From assembly GCA_029244465.1 (NCBI GenBank), contig JAQWQN010000023.1, positions 1-13,282 of the forward strand: DNA of 13,282 nt, in the 5' to 3' direction. Of the stretch, positions 1 to 7,586 are shown in pieces. The number at the start of each line of letters is the position of its first letter. Position 1 is the stretch's first letter. The notes beneath the pieces are model-generated. The model was given only the letters and a program-made list of their open reading frames with translations, did not search any database and was not told where the DNA came from. The DNA comes from Pseudomonadales bacterium. Its GTDB lineage: Bacteria; Pseudomonadota; Gammaproteobacteria; Pseudomonadales; Azotimanducaceae. Position numbers and translations under genes: made by a program.

Positions 1-16
1 AGCTGCCAATTGTGCC

Positions 17-886
17 TCAGCGGCCGTCTCCGCCTCGCCAATGAGCAGCAAGGCGCGCATCGGGATGAACGACGACACCATCGTGTAATGCATCCAGAGG
101 ATCGCGTCCGTCTACACCGTTACCAAACGGGTAGTAGCCGAGCAGGCGCTGAAGTTTCTGAGGTAATTGCCGTACGGTTTCTCGTGGCACAGATAACAAT
201 TGTAAGTCTGATGGACGTAGATAGCTGACCAAGTGACTGATGAATAATCCCATCCGTTCCTGATCGGTTGTGGTGTTTGCGCCACCGCCGTGCCACAGGC
301 CACCGTCCCAAAATAGGGCGCTACCTGATTGCAATTCGATCTGCAGACTGTGAGCTTGCTGATCGACAGGGTGAGCCCAGCCATGGCTGCATGGCACAAT
401 ATGAGTGGCACCGTTTTGTTCTGTAAAATCGTCTAAAGCGATCAGCACATTACACAAAAACGAGGGATGCGGGCGTGGTATTGGCCACAGACCGTCGTCT
501 TGGTGCAGAGTTTGCTTGGTTTCGCCAGGTAGCGTGTTAAACAGCGTTACGATGTTGATCTGACTGTATTTACCGATCACACCGTCGACTATTGCCCGCA
601 AGCGTTGGTCGAGGATCACGGGATCTGCCGCGCGAGTCTTAGCGAGCAGGTTATGTGCTCGCCAGGTTCGGCCCGTCGCTGTGCCGATAGCGCGCATCTC
701 AGTGATCAGTACTTCGGTATTGAATGCCGTGCGAATGCTCTCTACTCGTTCCGGCGTGAGAAAATTATCGACTACGGCATAGCCTTGGGCGTGAATGTCC
801 GCGACCACGGCACCGACGTTCAACCCGTCTTTGCTAACGTCGGTCTGATCGACCGGATCGTATGGTGTTTCTTCGTGCCCCATCAT
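17..886 (-). CDS. Phytanoyl-CoA dioxygenase (PhyH)-family Fe(II)/2-oxoglutarate oxygenase
   Basis: This 289-residue protein has the layout of PhyH-type non-haem iron, 2-oxoglutarate-dependent oxygenases, soluble enzymes that hydroxylate small acids, acyl chains or natural products. The iron-binding triad is visible: H128-x-D130 in TLHQDDGLWP and the distal H199 in LWHGGGANT. R211, twelve residues after H199, is placed to bind the 2-oxoglutarate carboxylate. The length is usual for the family and no signal peptide is seen. Two ATG codons are adjacent (884-886 and 881-883). The Shine-Dalgarno-like GAGG lies only 2 nt before the first but 5 nt before the second, so the real start may be Met2. 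The gene follows the sulfatase on the same strand after 119 bp, so it may be co-transcribed or have its own promoter. The family call is firm. The substrate is unknown; phytanoyl-CoA itself is unlikely, since most bacterial members act on other compounds. Confidence 0.9.
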   Translation of the reverse strand: MMGHEETPYDPVDQTDVSKDGLNVGAVVADIHAQGYAVVDNFLTPERVESIRTAFNTEVLITEMRAIGTATGRTWRAHNLLAKTRAADPVILDQRLRAIVDGVIGKYSQINIVTLFNTLPGETKQTLHQDDGLWPIPRPHPSFLCNVLIALDDFTEQNGATHIVPCSHGWAHPVDQQAHSLQIELQSGSALFWDGGLWHGGGANTTTDQERMGLFISHLVSYLRPSDLQLLSVPRETVRQLPQKLQRLLGYYPFGNGVDGRDPLDALHDGVVVHPDARLAAHWRGGDGR

Positions 887-904
887 GACCTCGCCGTGGT
901 CTCT

Positions 905-914
905 ATAACGTTAT
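905..914. promoter_or_regulatory. Perfect 10-bp palindrome upstream of the PhyH gene
   Basis: ATAACGTTAT is a perfect palindrome 19 bp before the first ATG of the oxygenase gene, in the gap after the sulfatase gene. Its position would suit a repressor or activator site, but a 10-bp palindrome can occur by chance and no second copy was seen. Function is inferred only. Confidence 0.25.
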
Positions 915-918
915 GAAA

Positions 919-933
919 TAGCCTCACAGGCTA
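919..933 (-). terminator. Small hairpin after the sulfatase gene, possible weak terminator
   Basis: TAGCCT and AGGCTA form a 6-bp stem with a 3-nt loop. On the minus strand it is followed by TTTCAT, a short and interrupted U-rich stretch. It lies about 70 bp past the sulfatase stop codon and just before the palindrome ahead of the oxygenase gene. It could partly end sulfatase transcription or separate the two genes. The stem is short and the U tract poor. Confidence 0.25.
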
Positions 934-1005
934 AGGATAAGGAAAGTGCAGCGAATTTCCTATTCCAGTCGAAACGTGGCCCCGCTGTGTGCAAGGATGG
1001 TATCT

Positions 1006-2601
1006 TCAAGTGCTGCGTCCGGTGGCACGATACCTCTCTAACAGCCCGCGCAAGTGGGTGACCACTTGCGGGTGTTGGTTTTGAACATTGTTAGATTCTT
1101 TGAGATCTGTTTGCAGGTCATAGAGCTGCACTGAGGGTAAACCTTGCGCTTTGACCTGCTCTGGACGTAGCCGATAATAGCCGCCTGAACTAGGGAGCAA
1201 CTCTAGCTTCCAGCGACCCTGCCTGACGCTGAATCCACCTGTGGCAGATTGGACGATGGTGGCTTCTCTAATCGGTTTGTCGACAGGATACCCGAGTAAT
1301 GCATTCAAAATGTTGTAACTGTCTTCACCGGCTTGCGCTGGTAGGACTTGTCCGGTGATAGCCGCGATGGTTGCAAGCAGGTCAGTCAGGCAAATGATCT
1401 CGTCCGAGGTAGAACCTGGCTTAATTGCTTTAGGCCATCGCGCGAGAAACGGAATGCGATGGCCCCCTTCATATATATCCGCTTTATAACCACGATAGAC
1501 ATAGCTCGGGTAATGCCCCAGGCGGTTCATTTCATCGACGCCAATGTAGGGCGCGCAGCCGTTGTCAGAGGTAAAGACAACCAGCGTCGACTCGGCTAGC
1601 CCTTTTTCTTCGAGCGCGCCAAGGACACGGCCGATATCGTCGTCCACTTGAATACAGAAATCGCCATAGGGCCCGAGTTCGCTGAGACCCTGGTAGGCTT
1701 TGCTGGGCACAATTGGGATGTGGGGTGCGGCCAGGGCCATGCAAGCGAAAAATGGTGTTTCGTGTGACTGTCTGCTGATGAAATCTACCGTCTTTCTGGT
1801 AATTTCGCCTTGGACATCTTCTGCTACAAAGTCCGCATGGGAAGGCCCTAGGTTTTTACCATGGTCGTTAGGCATCGTGTCGCGTGTGTTGAATAGCAAA
1901 TCTTGTTCGGTGGTGCATTCGCCAACAAAATGATTGTCACGTATCCATATATAAGGGTGCATGTCTAAAGATGCAGAGATGCCATAAAACTCGTCAAAGC
2001 CAGTGCTAAGTGGCCCGTTCCTGATTGGCGCGCGCCAATCTATATCCGCGCGATAGGCGCGCTGATCAACCACACTGTCTCGCTCGGCCAGGCCGTTGCC
2101 ATCGCGGGTCATCATATCCATACCGAGATGCCACTTGCCAAAACAGGCTGTGTGATAACCCGCTTGTTTCAGCAGTGAAGCAATGGTAATCCGATCGGGT
2201 TCTATCAGGGGTCGGCTGTAACCCCATGTAACGCTGTTGGTGACTCTAGTGCGCCAACAGTAGCGTCCGGTATGAATGCCGTATCGCGTCGGGGTGCATA
2301 TCGAAGATGGGGAATGGGCGTCACTGAAGTATTTCCCCTCTCTACCGATGCGATCGATATTGGGAGTTGGGATTTTTGATTCCGCGTTCAGATAGCTGAT
2401 GTCTCCGTAACCCATATCGTCTGCCAGGATAAAGAGAATATTGGGCGGATCGGCCGCGATATCTATAGCAGAAGTAGTGTAGGGCGAAAATGATGCGGCG
2501 GCGCCAACCGCTTTGATGAATGTTCTGCGTCCGATGGCTGTCATCAAGGTGCTTTCATGCGGATAAACCGGGTGTGATTGTATAACAGAGCGAGTGCTCA
2601 T
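1006..2601 (-). CDS. Tat-exported formylglycine-dependent sulfatase
   Basis: This 531-residue protein belongs to the type I (arylsulfatase-like) sulfatases, which hydrolyse sulfate esters at a formylglycine nucleophile. The signature C102-T-P-T-R106 marks the cysteine to be converted. Metal and active-site positions are present: D61-D62 near the N terminus (FILADDMGYGD), K156 and H158 (GKWHLG), H294 (AAPHIP), D346-N347 (TSDNG) and K373 (GYKADIYEGGHR). The N terminus has a twin-arginine motif at 25-30 (RRTFIK) and a short Ala-rich stretch, so export of the folded protein by Tat is likely. I chose the ATG at 2601 because GAGGAA lies 6 nt upstream. The open frame continues to 2802 but would run into the divergent dehydrogenase gene. 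Met20 is a possible later start and would also keep the Tat motif. The maturation enzyme is not in the window. The substrate, sugar or aryl sulfate, cannot be told. Confidence 0.93.
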   Translation of the reverse strand: MSTRSVIQSHPVYPHESTLMTAIGRRTFIKAVGAAASFSPYTTSAIDIAADPPNILFILADDMGYGDISYLNAESKIPTPNIDRIGREGKYFSDAHSPSSICTPTRYGIHTGRYCWRTRVTNSVTWGYSRPLIEPDRITIASLLKQAGYHTACFGKWHLGMDMMTRDGNGLAERDSVVDQRAYRADIDWRAPIRNGPLSTGFDEFYGISASLDMHPYIWIRDNHFVGECTTEQDLLFNTRDTMPNDHGKNLGPSHADFVAEDVQGEITRKTVDFISRQSHETPFFACMALAAPHIPIVPSKAYQGLSELGPYGDFCIQVDDDIGRVLGALEEKGLAESTLVVFTSDNGCAPYIGVDEMNRLGHYPSYVYRGYKADIYEGGHRIPFLARWPKAIKPGSTSDEIICLTDLLATIAAITGQVLPAQAGEDSYNILNALLGYPVDKPIREATIVQSATGGFSVRQGRWKLELLPSSGGYYRLRPEQVKAQGLPSVQLYDLQTDLKESNNVQNQHPQVVTHLRGLLERYRATGRST

Positions 2602-2667
2602 AGCTCTTTCCTCGTTAATGGTAGTACAGTGATTGCAACGGGTTGTGGTGGTTGGAGGGGAGAGAAA
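2602..2667. promoter_or_regulatory. Compact divergent control region, sulfatase/dehydrogenase
   Basis: Only 66 bp separate the start codons of the minus-strand sulfatase and the plus-strand dehydrogenase. Both ribosome binding sites lie inside: GAGGAA for the sulfatase and GGAGG at 2654-2658 for the dehydrogenase, 9 nt before its ATG. I could not identify a good sigma70 -35/-10 pair for either direction. The promoters may therefore overlap, or reach into the 5' part of the opposite gene. Confidence 0.4.
2608..2613 (-). promoter_or_regulatory. Ribosome binding site fixing the sulfatase start
   Basis: On the minus strand GAGGAA stands 6 nt before the ATG at 2601. It is the reason for rejecting the 67-codon N-terminal extension that the open frame would allow. 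Confidence 0.75.
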
Positions 2668-3717
2668 ATGAAAATCGCAGTGAATCCTGGTCGTATATAT
2701 CGGTTCGATTTGTTCAAAGATGCGGGCTTCGAACTTGTCGAAGGGCGGGTTGAAACGGAAGATGACATGATCGAGTTGATGCACGATGCAGATGGCGCGC
2801 AAGTTGGGGTGATGCCGCTGACTTCGAGACGGGTAATGGAAAATTGTCCAAAGCTCAAAGTTGTGAGTCGCTTTGGCGTTGGGGTTGACTCGATAGATCT
2901 TGCGGCGGCAACTGAACTCGGGATTCTTGTCTGCAACGTGCCTGGGTCAAATACCACCGAGGTGGCAGATCATGCAGTGGCTTTGTTGCTCAACATGACC
3001 CGTGTCCTCTATGACTCCATCAGCACCACAAAGGCCGGCGCCTGGGCAGACGATCCGAGAACGACAGGCGCTTACTATCAGCGGGTACGCCGCATCGCTG
3101 GACATACAGTCGGGATCGCCGGTTTTGGCAATATCGGTCGTGCATTCGCGAATCGCATCCGAGGGTTCGGTCCAGCCGAGATTATCGCTTATGACCCCTA
3201 TGTGCCTCAGCATACTGCCGACATTTACGGCGTCCGCATGGTTGCATTGGATGAGCTTTTGCGTCGCAGTGACTACCTCACGATACACACTAGCGCCACA
3301 GAAGAAACGCATCACCTGATTGATGCCCAGGCGCTGCAGAAAATGAAGTCGTCCGCAATCTTAGTGAATACAGCGCGAGGTCCGATTGTCGACGGTGATG
3401 CGTTGGCGGAGGCATTGGCTACCGGCCAAATCGAAGCCGCTGCGTTGGACGTCACTGAGCACGAGCCGGTACCATCCGACAGTCCACTGTTGGCATTAGA
3501 CAATTGTGTAGTGACGCCGCATACAGCCGGTTTTTCACCGCTATTCCTGGCCGAGTGCGCACAATCTCAGGCGGAGAACATCCTGTTTGCGTTGTCAGGA
3601 AAAGCTCCGCATGGCTTGGCAAATCCAGAGGTGATAAAAACCATCGCCGTCATGCGTGCGACTGATGCAGGGCGTTGGGACGGTGTGCCAGACTTTTCCA
3701 CGGCATTGAGGTTATAA
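2668..3717 (+). CDS. D-isomer-specific 2-hydroxyacid dehydrogenase (phosphoglycerate dehydrogenase-like)
   Basis: This 349-residue protein has the two-domain layout of NAD(H)-dependent D-2-hydroxyacid dehydrogenases, which interconvert D-2-hydroxyacids and 2-oxoacids in the cytoplasm. The dinucleotide-binding loop is at 152-157 (GFGNIG), followed by an acidic residue, D176 in IIAYDP, that favours NAD over NADP. The catalytic Arg (R237 in NTARGPIVDGD), Glu (E266 in DVTEHEP) and His (H285 in TPHTAGFS) are all present. There is no C-terminal ACT domain, so a regulated serine-biosynthesis SerA is less likely than a catabolic or glyoxylate/hydroxypyruvate reductase-like role. The start is set by GGAGG at 2654-2658, which also excludes a 30-codon in-frame extension back to 2578. 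It is divergent from the sulfatase and convergent with the esterase. The family is certain; the substrate is unknown. Confidence 0.93.
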   Translation: MKIAVNPGRIYRFDLFKDAGFELVEGRVETEDDMIELMHDADGAQVGVMPLTSRRVMENCPKLKVVSRFGVGVDSIDLAAATELGILVCNVPGSNTTEVADHAVALLLNMTRVLYDSISTTKAGAWADDPRTTGAYYQRVRRIAGHTVGIAGFGNIGRAFANRIRGFGPAEIIAYDPYVPQHTADIYGVRMVALDELLRRSDYLTIHTSATEETHHLIDAQALQKMKSSAILVNTARGPIVDGDALAEALATGQIEAAALDVTEHEPVPSDSPLLALDNCVVTPHTAGFSPLFLAECAQSQAENILFALSGKAPHGLANPEVIKTIAVMRATDAGRWDGVPDFSTALRL

Positions 3718-3743
3718 GGCGAAAATAGCAGAAAAGTAAAACA

Positions 3744-3780
3744 AACAGGATGAAATTAGACGGCAGTGCTGGCTCCTGTT
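3744..3780 (-). terminator. Possible terminator of the hydrolase-esterase unit
   Basis: AACAGGA (3744-3750) and TCCTGTT (3774-3780) are perfect 7-bp arms around a 23-nt loop in the 101-bp gap between convergent genes. Read on the minus strand, the second arm runs into TGTTTTACTTTTC, a U-rich tail, so it fits an intrinsic terminator 39 bp after the esterase stop. The large loop makes the call uncertain. Read on the plus strand there is no T tract for the dehydrogenase gene. Confidence 0.4.
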
Positions 3781-3818
3781 GGAACAATAACGGATGGTCT
3801 GTGCGGTGTCGGGTATAA

Positions 3819-5468
3819 TCATCTAAAGTCGACAGACAACGACTCGGTGTCTCCCCAACGTGCTCGTTCTGCGGCATGCAGATTGGCCTCGATTCTCGGG
3901 TTGTCATCCAGGATTAACGCCTCGCGTCTCTCCGCAGTATATTGTGGCCAATGCGGCAGTCCGGCGCCGTTAGGGTCGCCGGTTTTAGCAAATTGAATGA
4001 TGGTGTTTGACCAGGAGAGAGCCAGGCGGCGTACGACTGGGTCTTGCGGATCATAGAAATAGGCGGTCGCGGGTAAGTTGCGTGCAAACTGATTGAACGT
4101 GAAGCTGATTTCGGCACCGTGTGTAGCCCCTACATTAGGTAGGCGCGATGCGGGCAAATCAAAGCGGTACAACCATCCGCCCGGCCCGGCAGCACTCGCC
4201 CGGGCGGCAGCATTGACACCGCCGCGTACCAACATGTCTGTCCAAACGCGCTCTAATCTTTGTTTGCGACTGTCATCGGGATGCGCTTGTTTCAATTCGG
4301 CGACGTACTGCGCTCCGCTAATCGTCGCAACGATGTTTTCTGCCACGGCTTCTTCTACGACGGAATATAAATACCAGGGAATCAGACGCGAAAAAAGCGT
4401 ACCTTCATCGCGGTTACTGCCGGCGATCAGAGGAACGCCGGCAGCACCTCTGGTCATGATCGCTTCTCTTATGCCCCGCGTGACGACAGCACCATCAACG
4501 TATCCGCCACCACCCCATTGGACGTTCTCTTGTGTGGCGAGTATCGCATCCGGTGACAGGGCTCTTAACGTAGCGAGTAACGATAAGTGATCGACATTCA
4601 GGTGTTGTGTAAGTGCTGTTCGGGAGTCAATGGGCGGCTTGTGAACCTCTCCACCACTATGATCAATGGCGCGGTGATAGAGGTGATCAGCCGACGGTGA
4701 AGCCATGATTGCCAGCACAGACCCGCCGCCGGCGGACTCGCCAAACAGGGTCACGTTGCCGGCGTCGCCACCGTAATCGCTGATGTTGTCGCGCACCCAC
4801 TGGAGTGCGAGGATTTGATCACGTATGCCGTTAGAAGCGGAGCCGAGAAATTCATCACCGAAAGCTGAAAGATCTAGAAAACCCAACATCCCAAGCCGGT
4901 AGTTGATCGTGACGACAACGACGTTGCCTTGTTCGGCAAGGATCGAACCATCGTACCCGTTGGCTGAACCGCCAGTGTAAGAGCCACCATGTATCCAGAA
5001 TAAAACGGCGCGCTTGTCGCCCTGTGTCGACGGAGTAAAGATGTTCAGATACATACAATCCTCCGACCGGGTGTGTCCATTATCGCCGCCCAAAAGGGCT
5101 GGCGGTTCCGCCTGGATACAGATGTTTGGGAAACGAGTGGCATCGCGAGTGTGTAACCATGCGTGCGCAGGTTCAGGTGCACGAAAGCGTCGATCCCCAA
5201 CTGGAGGGACGGCGTAAGGCAGGCCGAGGAAGGCGAGGGATTTGCCACCGCTAATGCCGGTTACTGGGCCCATGCGGGTTTCGATCGTGACTGGGTCTTG
5301 CCACGACAGTAGATAGTCGGTTGCTGAGGTGACTTCGATGTCCGGCTGTGTGCCGGACCACAAGATCAAAACTGCGGCGATGACCACGCCGCTGACCATG
5401 CCCAGTATCAATTTCATGTTGGCGACGGTGACTCCTCGTTCAAATTGTGCGGTAAAAGTGTCTTGCAT
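3819..5468 (-). CDS. Type-B carboxylesterase/lipase, N-terminally membrane-anchored
   Basis: This 549-residue alpha/beta-hydrolase is of the cholinesterase/carboxylesterase type. The nucleophile S245 sits in GESAGGGS, the acid is E355 in SNRDEG and the base is H450 in GATHGAE. The oxyanion-hole motif HGGS is at 160-163. C117 and C138 (in SEDCMYLNIF) match the disulfide usual in this family, which suggests an oxidising compartment. A hydrophobic segment at about 19-37 with no lipobox cysteine points to a signal-anchor or an uncleaved signal peptide, so the enzyme is probably periplasmic. Met1 has a GGGGA-like site 6 nt upstream. Met18 would leave a more typical signal sequence, but its best ribosome site is 14 nt away. 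The gene starts 22 bp after the stop of the NylB-like hydrolase on the same strand, so the two are probably co-transcribed. Substrate unknown. Confidence 0.92.
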   Translation of the reverse strand: MQDTFTAQFERGVTVANMKLILGMVSGVVIAAVLILWSGTQPDIEVTSATDYLLSWQDPVTIETRMGPVTGISGGKSLAFLGLPYAVPPVGDRRFRAPEPAHAWLHTRDATRFPNICIQAEPPALLGGDNGHTRSEDCMYLNIFTPSTQGDKRAVLFWIHGGSYTGGSANGYDGSILAEQGNVVVVTINYRLGMLGFLDLSAFGDEFLGSASNGIRDQILALQWVRDNISDYGGDAGNVTLFGESAGGGSVLAIMASPSADHLYHRAIDHSGGEVHKPPIDSRTALTQHLNVDHLSLLATLRALSPDAILATQENVQWGGGGYVDGAVVTRGIREAIMTRGAAGVPLIAGSNRDEGTLFSRLIPWYLYSVVEEAVAENIVATISGAQYVAELKQAHPDDSRKQRLERVWTDMLVRGGVNAAARASAAGPGGWLYRFDLPASRLPNVGATHGAEISFTFNQFARNLPATAYFYDPQDPVVRRLALSWSNTIIQFAKTGDPNGAGLPHWPQYTAERREALILDDNPRIEANLHAAERARWGDTESLSVDFR

Positions 5469-5490
5469 CAGCGGTCCCCGCTGCTGCGCC

Positions 5491-6669
5491 CTAAAAAGTC
5501 TCAGAAATTACCCGCATTGCAGCGAACGTATCGCTAAATAGCGATACGTCAGCGGGCAATGGGTGGCTAGAAAGCTTTACGATGACGACATTACTGCGTT
5601 GATTGACGAAAATTGTTTGTCCGTGTATGCCGATGCAGAAGAGTACATCGTGGTTTGTATCAGCCCAAGTCTGGTTGCGATAGTGTCCACCTGGAATCAA
5701 TTGCGTGTAGGCGCCTGCGGCGAAAAGCGATCTGACATTGGCGTCACCACGTAGAGTGTCTTCAATCCATTGCTCTGGGACGACTTGTTGATCGTGGTAA
5801 TACCCGTTCTGCGCAAGCAGTTGTCCGAATCGCGCAAGGTCGCGTGCGCAGGCATTCATGCCCGCACCGAAATAAGGAAATCCACTCTCGTCGACAACAA
5901 CGACCGCGTCCTGCTCTGGGTGTAATCGCTGCCAAATTTTATCTTGTACAAGTTGTATTGCTGAGCGATTGGTGGCGCGTTCGATGGCCATGGTGATGAC
6001 GTTGGTGAGTACTGTGCGGTAGTGAAAGTGGGCACCGTCTGTCTGCTCCGTGGCGGTTAGCGCACAGGCGTACTCGAACAGAGTTGTAGACGATTTTGCG
6101 GTGACCAATTCAGGCCGCCAGCCGACGACTGCCGCCTCCTGCCAGAAATCTGCTTGTCGGTCCTCGTAGTCCTCTCCAAAGCGTACGGCGGCCGTCATAT
6201 CTAGTGCTTGTTGCAGCGTCGTATTTTGGAACGCGGTATCGGTAAACTCGGGCAAGTAGCTGACCAGACCGTCATTGGGGTTAATTGTCCCTTCTTGCGC
6301 GAGTATTCCGACCAACATACCGACGAACGATTTTGAGACTGAATTCAGCAGGTGATGGGAATCAGCACTCATGCCATTGCGGTATTGTTCGGTGATCACG
6401 GTGCCCTTGTGCATCACAAGGAAGGCATCTGTATAGGTGTCGTCCAGCATTTGTGCAACTGTGCGGGTCTGTCCTTCATCCCCTAGGTAGGAGAGTTCGG
6501 AAACGTCCTGCCAGGACTGCTGCAAGGGTGCGAAAACTATACTCCCTCGGCTCAATCTGGCTGTGCGCACCAGTTGTTGCACGTATTGCAAACTTGTTTG
6601 ATTGTGAGGCGGATAGCCCCAGTTGTCCGCGCTGAATGGGCGAGCGTTCGGTGTTTCAAGTAAGGCCAT
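5491..6669 (-). CDS. 6-aminohexanoate-dimer hydrolase (NylB)-like serine hydrolase
   Basis: This 392-residue protein is of the beta-lactamase/class C penicillin-binding fold. The S-x-x-K motif is S110-V-S-K113 in LLNSVSKSFVG. From memory of the family, it resembles NylB, the nylon-oligomer hydrolase, more than esterases or AmpC. It has the same total length, TYTDAFLV before the nucleophile, DY at 167-168 where NylB has its substrate-contacting Tyr170, Y217 in HFHYRT near NylB Tyr215, and the C-terminal GIGIHGQ and VIVKLSS stretches. Such enzymes cleave amides of amino-carboxylic acids and also short carboxyl esters. No signal peptide is evident, so the protein is probably cytoplasmic, unlike its esterase neighbour. 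The start is firm: GGAGG lies 7 nt upstream. It is the first gene of a two-gene unit. True nylon-oligomer activity cannot be assumed; promiscuous esterase activity is equally likely. Confidence 0.9.
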   Translation of the reverse strand: MALLETPNARPFSADNWGYPPHNQTSLQYVQQLVRTARLSRGSIVFAPLQQSWQDVSELSYLGDEGQTRTVAQMLDDTYTDAFLVMHKGTVITEQYRNGMSADSHHLLNSVSKSFVGMLVGILAQEGTINPNDGLVSYLPEFTDTAFQNTTLQQALDMTAAVRFGEDYEDRQADFWQEAAVVGWRPELVTAKSSTTLFEYACALTATEQTDGAHFHYRTVLTNVITMAIERATNRSAIQLVQDKIWQRLHPEQDAVVVVDESGFPYFGAGMNACARDLARFGQLLAQNGYYHDQQVVPEQWIEDTLRGDANVRSLFAAGAYTQLIPGGHYRNQTWADTNHDVLFCIGIHGQTIFVNQRSNVVIVKLSSHPLPADVSLFSDTFAAMRVISETF

Positions 6670-6935
6670 CGCGTATCCTCCGGGACTCTATATGGTACGT
6701 GCTCAGTCGAGAGAGTATCACTTGGCTATGTCGCAAATCGATATTCCTGAAGCAAACCTATGTCTGTGCGGGGTACTCAATTAGCGCTTGTGTATGTAAT
6801 TGTTAGTAGTAACCAAACGACAGCAGGGGCGTGTCAGACGGTGCGAAAGGTCGAGTTGGAGCGAAGTATGCGAGTTGTTTGCATTCCGGACAACGAACGC
6901 CCAGACTTTGGTTGCGGAATTCTAAGAGAAACACA
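6670..6935. promoter_or_regulatory. Divergent intergenic region, NylB-like hydrolase / VOC protein
   Basis: This 266-bp gap must hold the promoters of both the minus-strand hydrolase-esterase unit and the plus-strand VOC-thioesterase unit. The plus-strand frame stays open back to 6831, but the VOC domain begins at the ATG at 6936. CGAGTTG occurs twice as a direct repeat (6852-6858 and 6871-6877, 19-bp period), which could be a regulator half-site pair. No convincing -35/-10 pair was found in either direction. Confidence 0.4.
6677..6681 (-). promoter_or_regulatory. Strong ribosome binding site of the NylB-like gene
   Basis: On the minus strand a full GGAGG stands 7 nt before the ATG at 6669. 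It is one of the best Shine-Dalgarno matches in the window and confirms the start. Confidence 0.75.
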
Positions 6936-7583
6936 ATGAGTGCACGAATTGATCATTTTATGTACGCCGTCCCATCGCTCGATGACGGGATGCAGTGGGC
7001 AGCGGATACGTTTGGCGTGGAGGCTGCTTATGGTGGCGAGCATATTGGCTTAGGGACTCGCAACGCCCTGATGTCCCTGGGTTCGACTTATCTCGAAATC
7101 ATTGCGCCCGATCCGGCACAATCTTACGAAGGCACTTCAGGTGAAAAATTTGCCAATCTGAGCGCGGGTGGTCTCGTGACATGGGCGGCGGAAGGCGACT
7201 TGAATGCGATTGCGGCGACGATCAATGCTGCCGGGATCGACACGCACGGGCCCAGTCGAACGCAACGAAAAACGGGGTCTGGAGAGGTGTTGGTTTGGGA
7301 CCTGCTATTCCCAATCGGCAGTGTGCATGGCACGCGCATGCCATTCTTCATTGATTGGCTCGATTGCGCCAATCCCAAAGACACGAACCCGGTTGCAGGT
7401 GAGTTTCAATCTTTGGCGATTGCGACTTCTAAGGCACCTGACTTGTCTAGCGTGCTGAGTGCGATTGGACTGGACCTGGTGGTCGAGGAAAATGCGCCCG
7501 CATTGGCCGTGACAATAGAAAGCGCTCGAGGTCTCGTCACGTTGACGAGCACCGAAGCAACTGCAAATATCAAGATGCGCTAA
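6936..7583 (+). CDS. Glyoxalase-like (VOC-fold) domain protein
   Basis: This 215-residue protein resembles the Glyoxalase_3 branch of the vicinal-oxygen-chelate fold. The N terminus MSARIDHFMYAV carries the first putative metal ligand H7. GGEHIGLGTRNALMSLG supplies H36, and TYLEII supplies E54. Together these are the usual sort of metal-ligand set in this group. The second half (about 120-212) looks like a more diverged repeat of the fold. The reaction is unknown: VOC proteins include isomerases, epimerases, lyases and dioxygenases. I chose the ATG at 6936 because the family homology begins there. The upstream in-frame extension back to 6831 looks non-coding, and AAGAG lies a few bases ahead. 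The thioesterase follows 3 bp after the stop, so the two are translated as a pair. A role in acyl-CoA or hydroxyacid metabolism is inferred from that neighbour. Confidence 0.82.
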   Translation: MSARIDHFMYAVPSLDDGMQWAADTFGVEAAYGGEHIGLGTRNALMSLGSTYLEIIAPDPAQSYEGTSGEKFANLSAGGLVTWAAEGDLNAIAATINAAGIDTHGPSRTQRKTGSGEVLVWDLLFPIGSVHGTRMPFFIDWLDCANPKDTNPVAGEFQSLAIATSKAPDLSSVLSAIGLDLVVEENAPALAVTIESARGLVTLTSTEATANIKMR

Positions 7584-7586
7584 CCG

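Noticed and set aside
2578..2667. 30-codon N-terminal extension of the D-2-hydroxyacid dehydrogenase
   Set aside because: The family's first beta strand begins at MKIAVNPG, and GGAGG precedes that ATG. The extension lies over the sulfatase start.
2602..2802. 67-codon N-terminal extension of the sulfatase
   Set aside because: It overlaps the divergent dehydrogenase gene and would bury the Tat signal. The ATG at 2601 has a good GAGGAA site.
3819..5468. The two type-B esterases as a recent duplication
   Set aside because: They share only family motifs. The regions around the disulfide, oxyanion hole and nucleophile differ widely, as do the N termini.
6831..6935. 35-codon N-terminal extension of the VOC protein
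   Set aside because: The added residues are basic and low-quality, and the VOC fold begins at MSARIDHFMY. The start would also be a GTG with no ribosome site.
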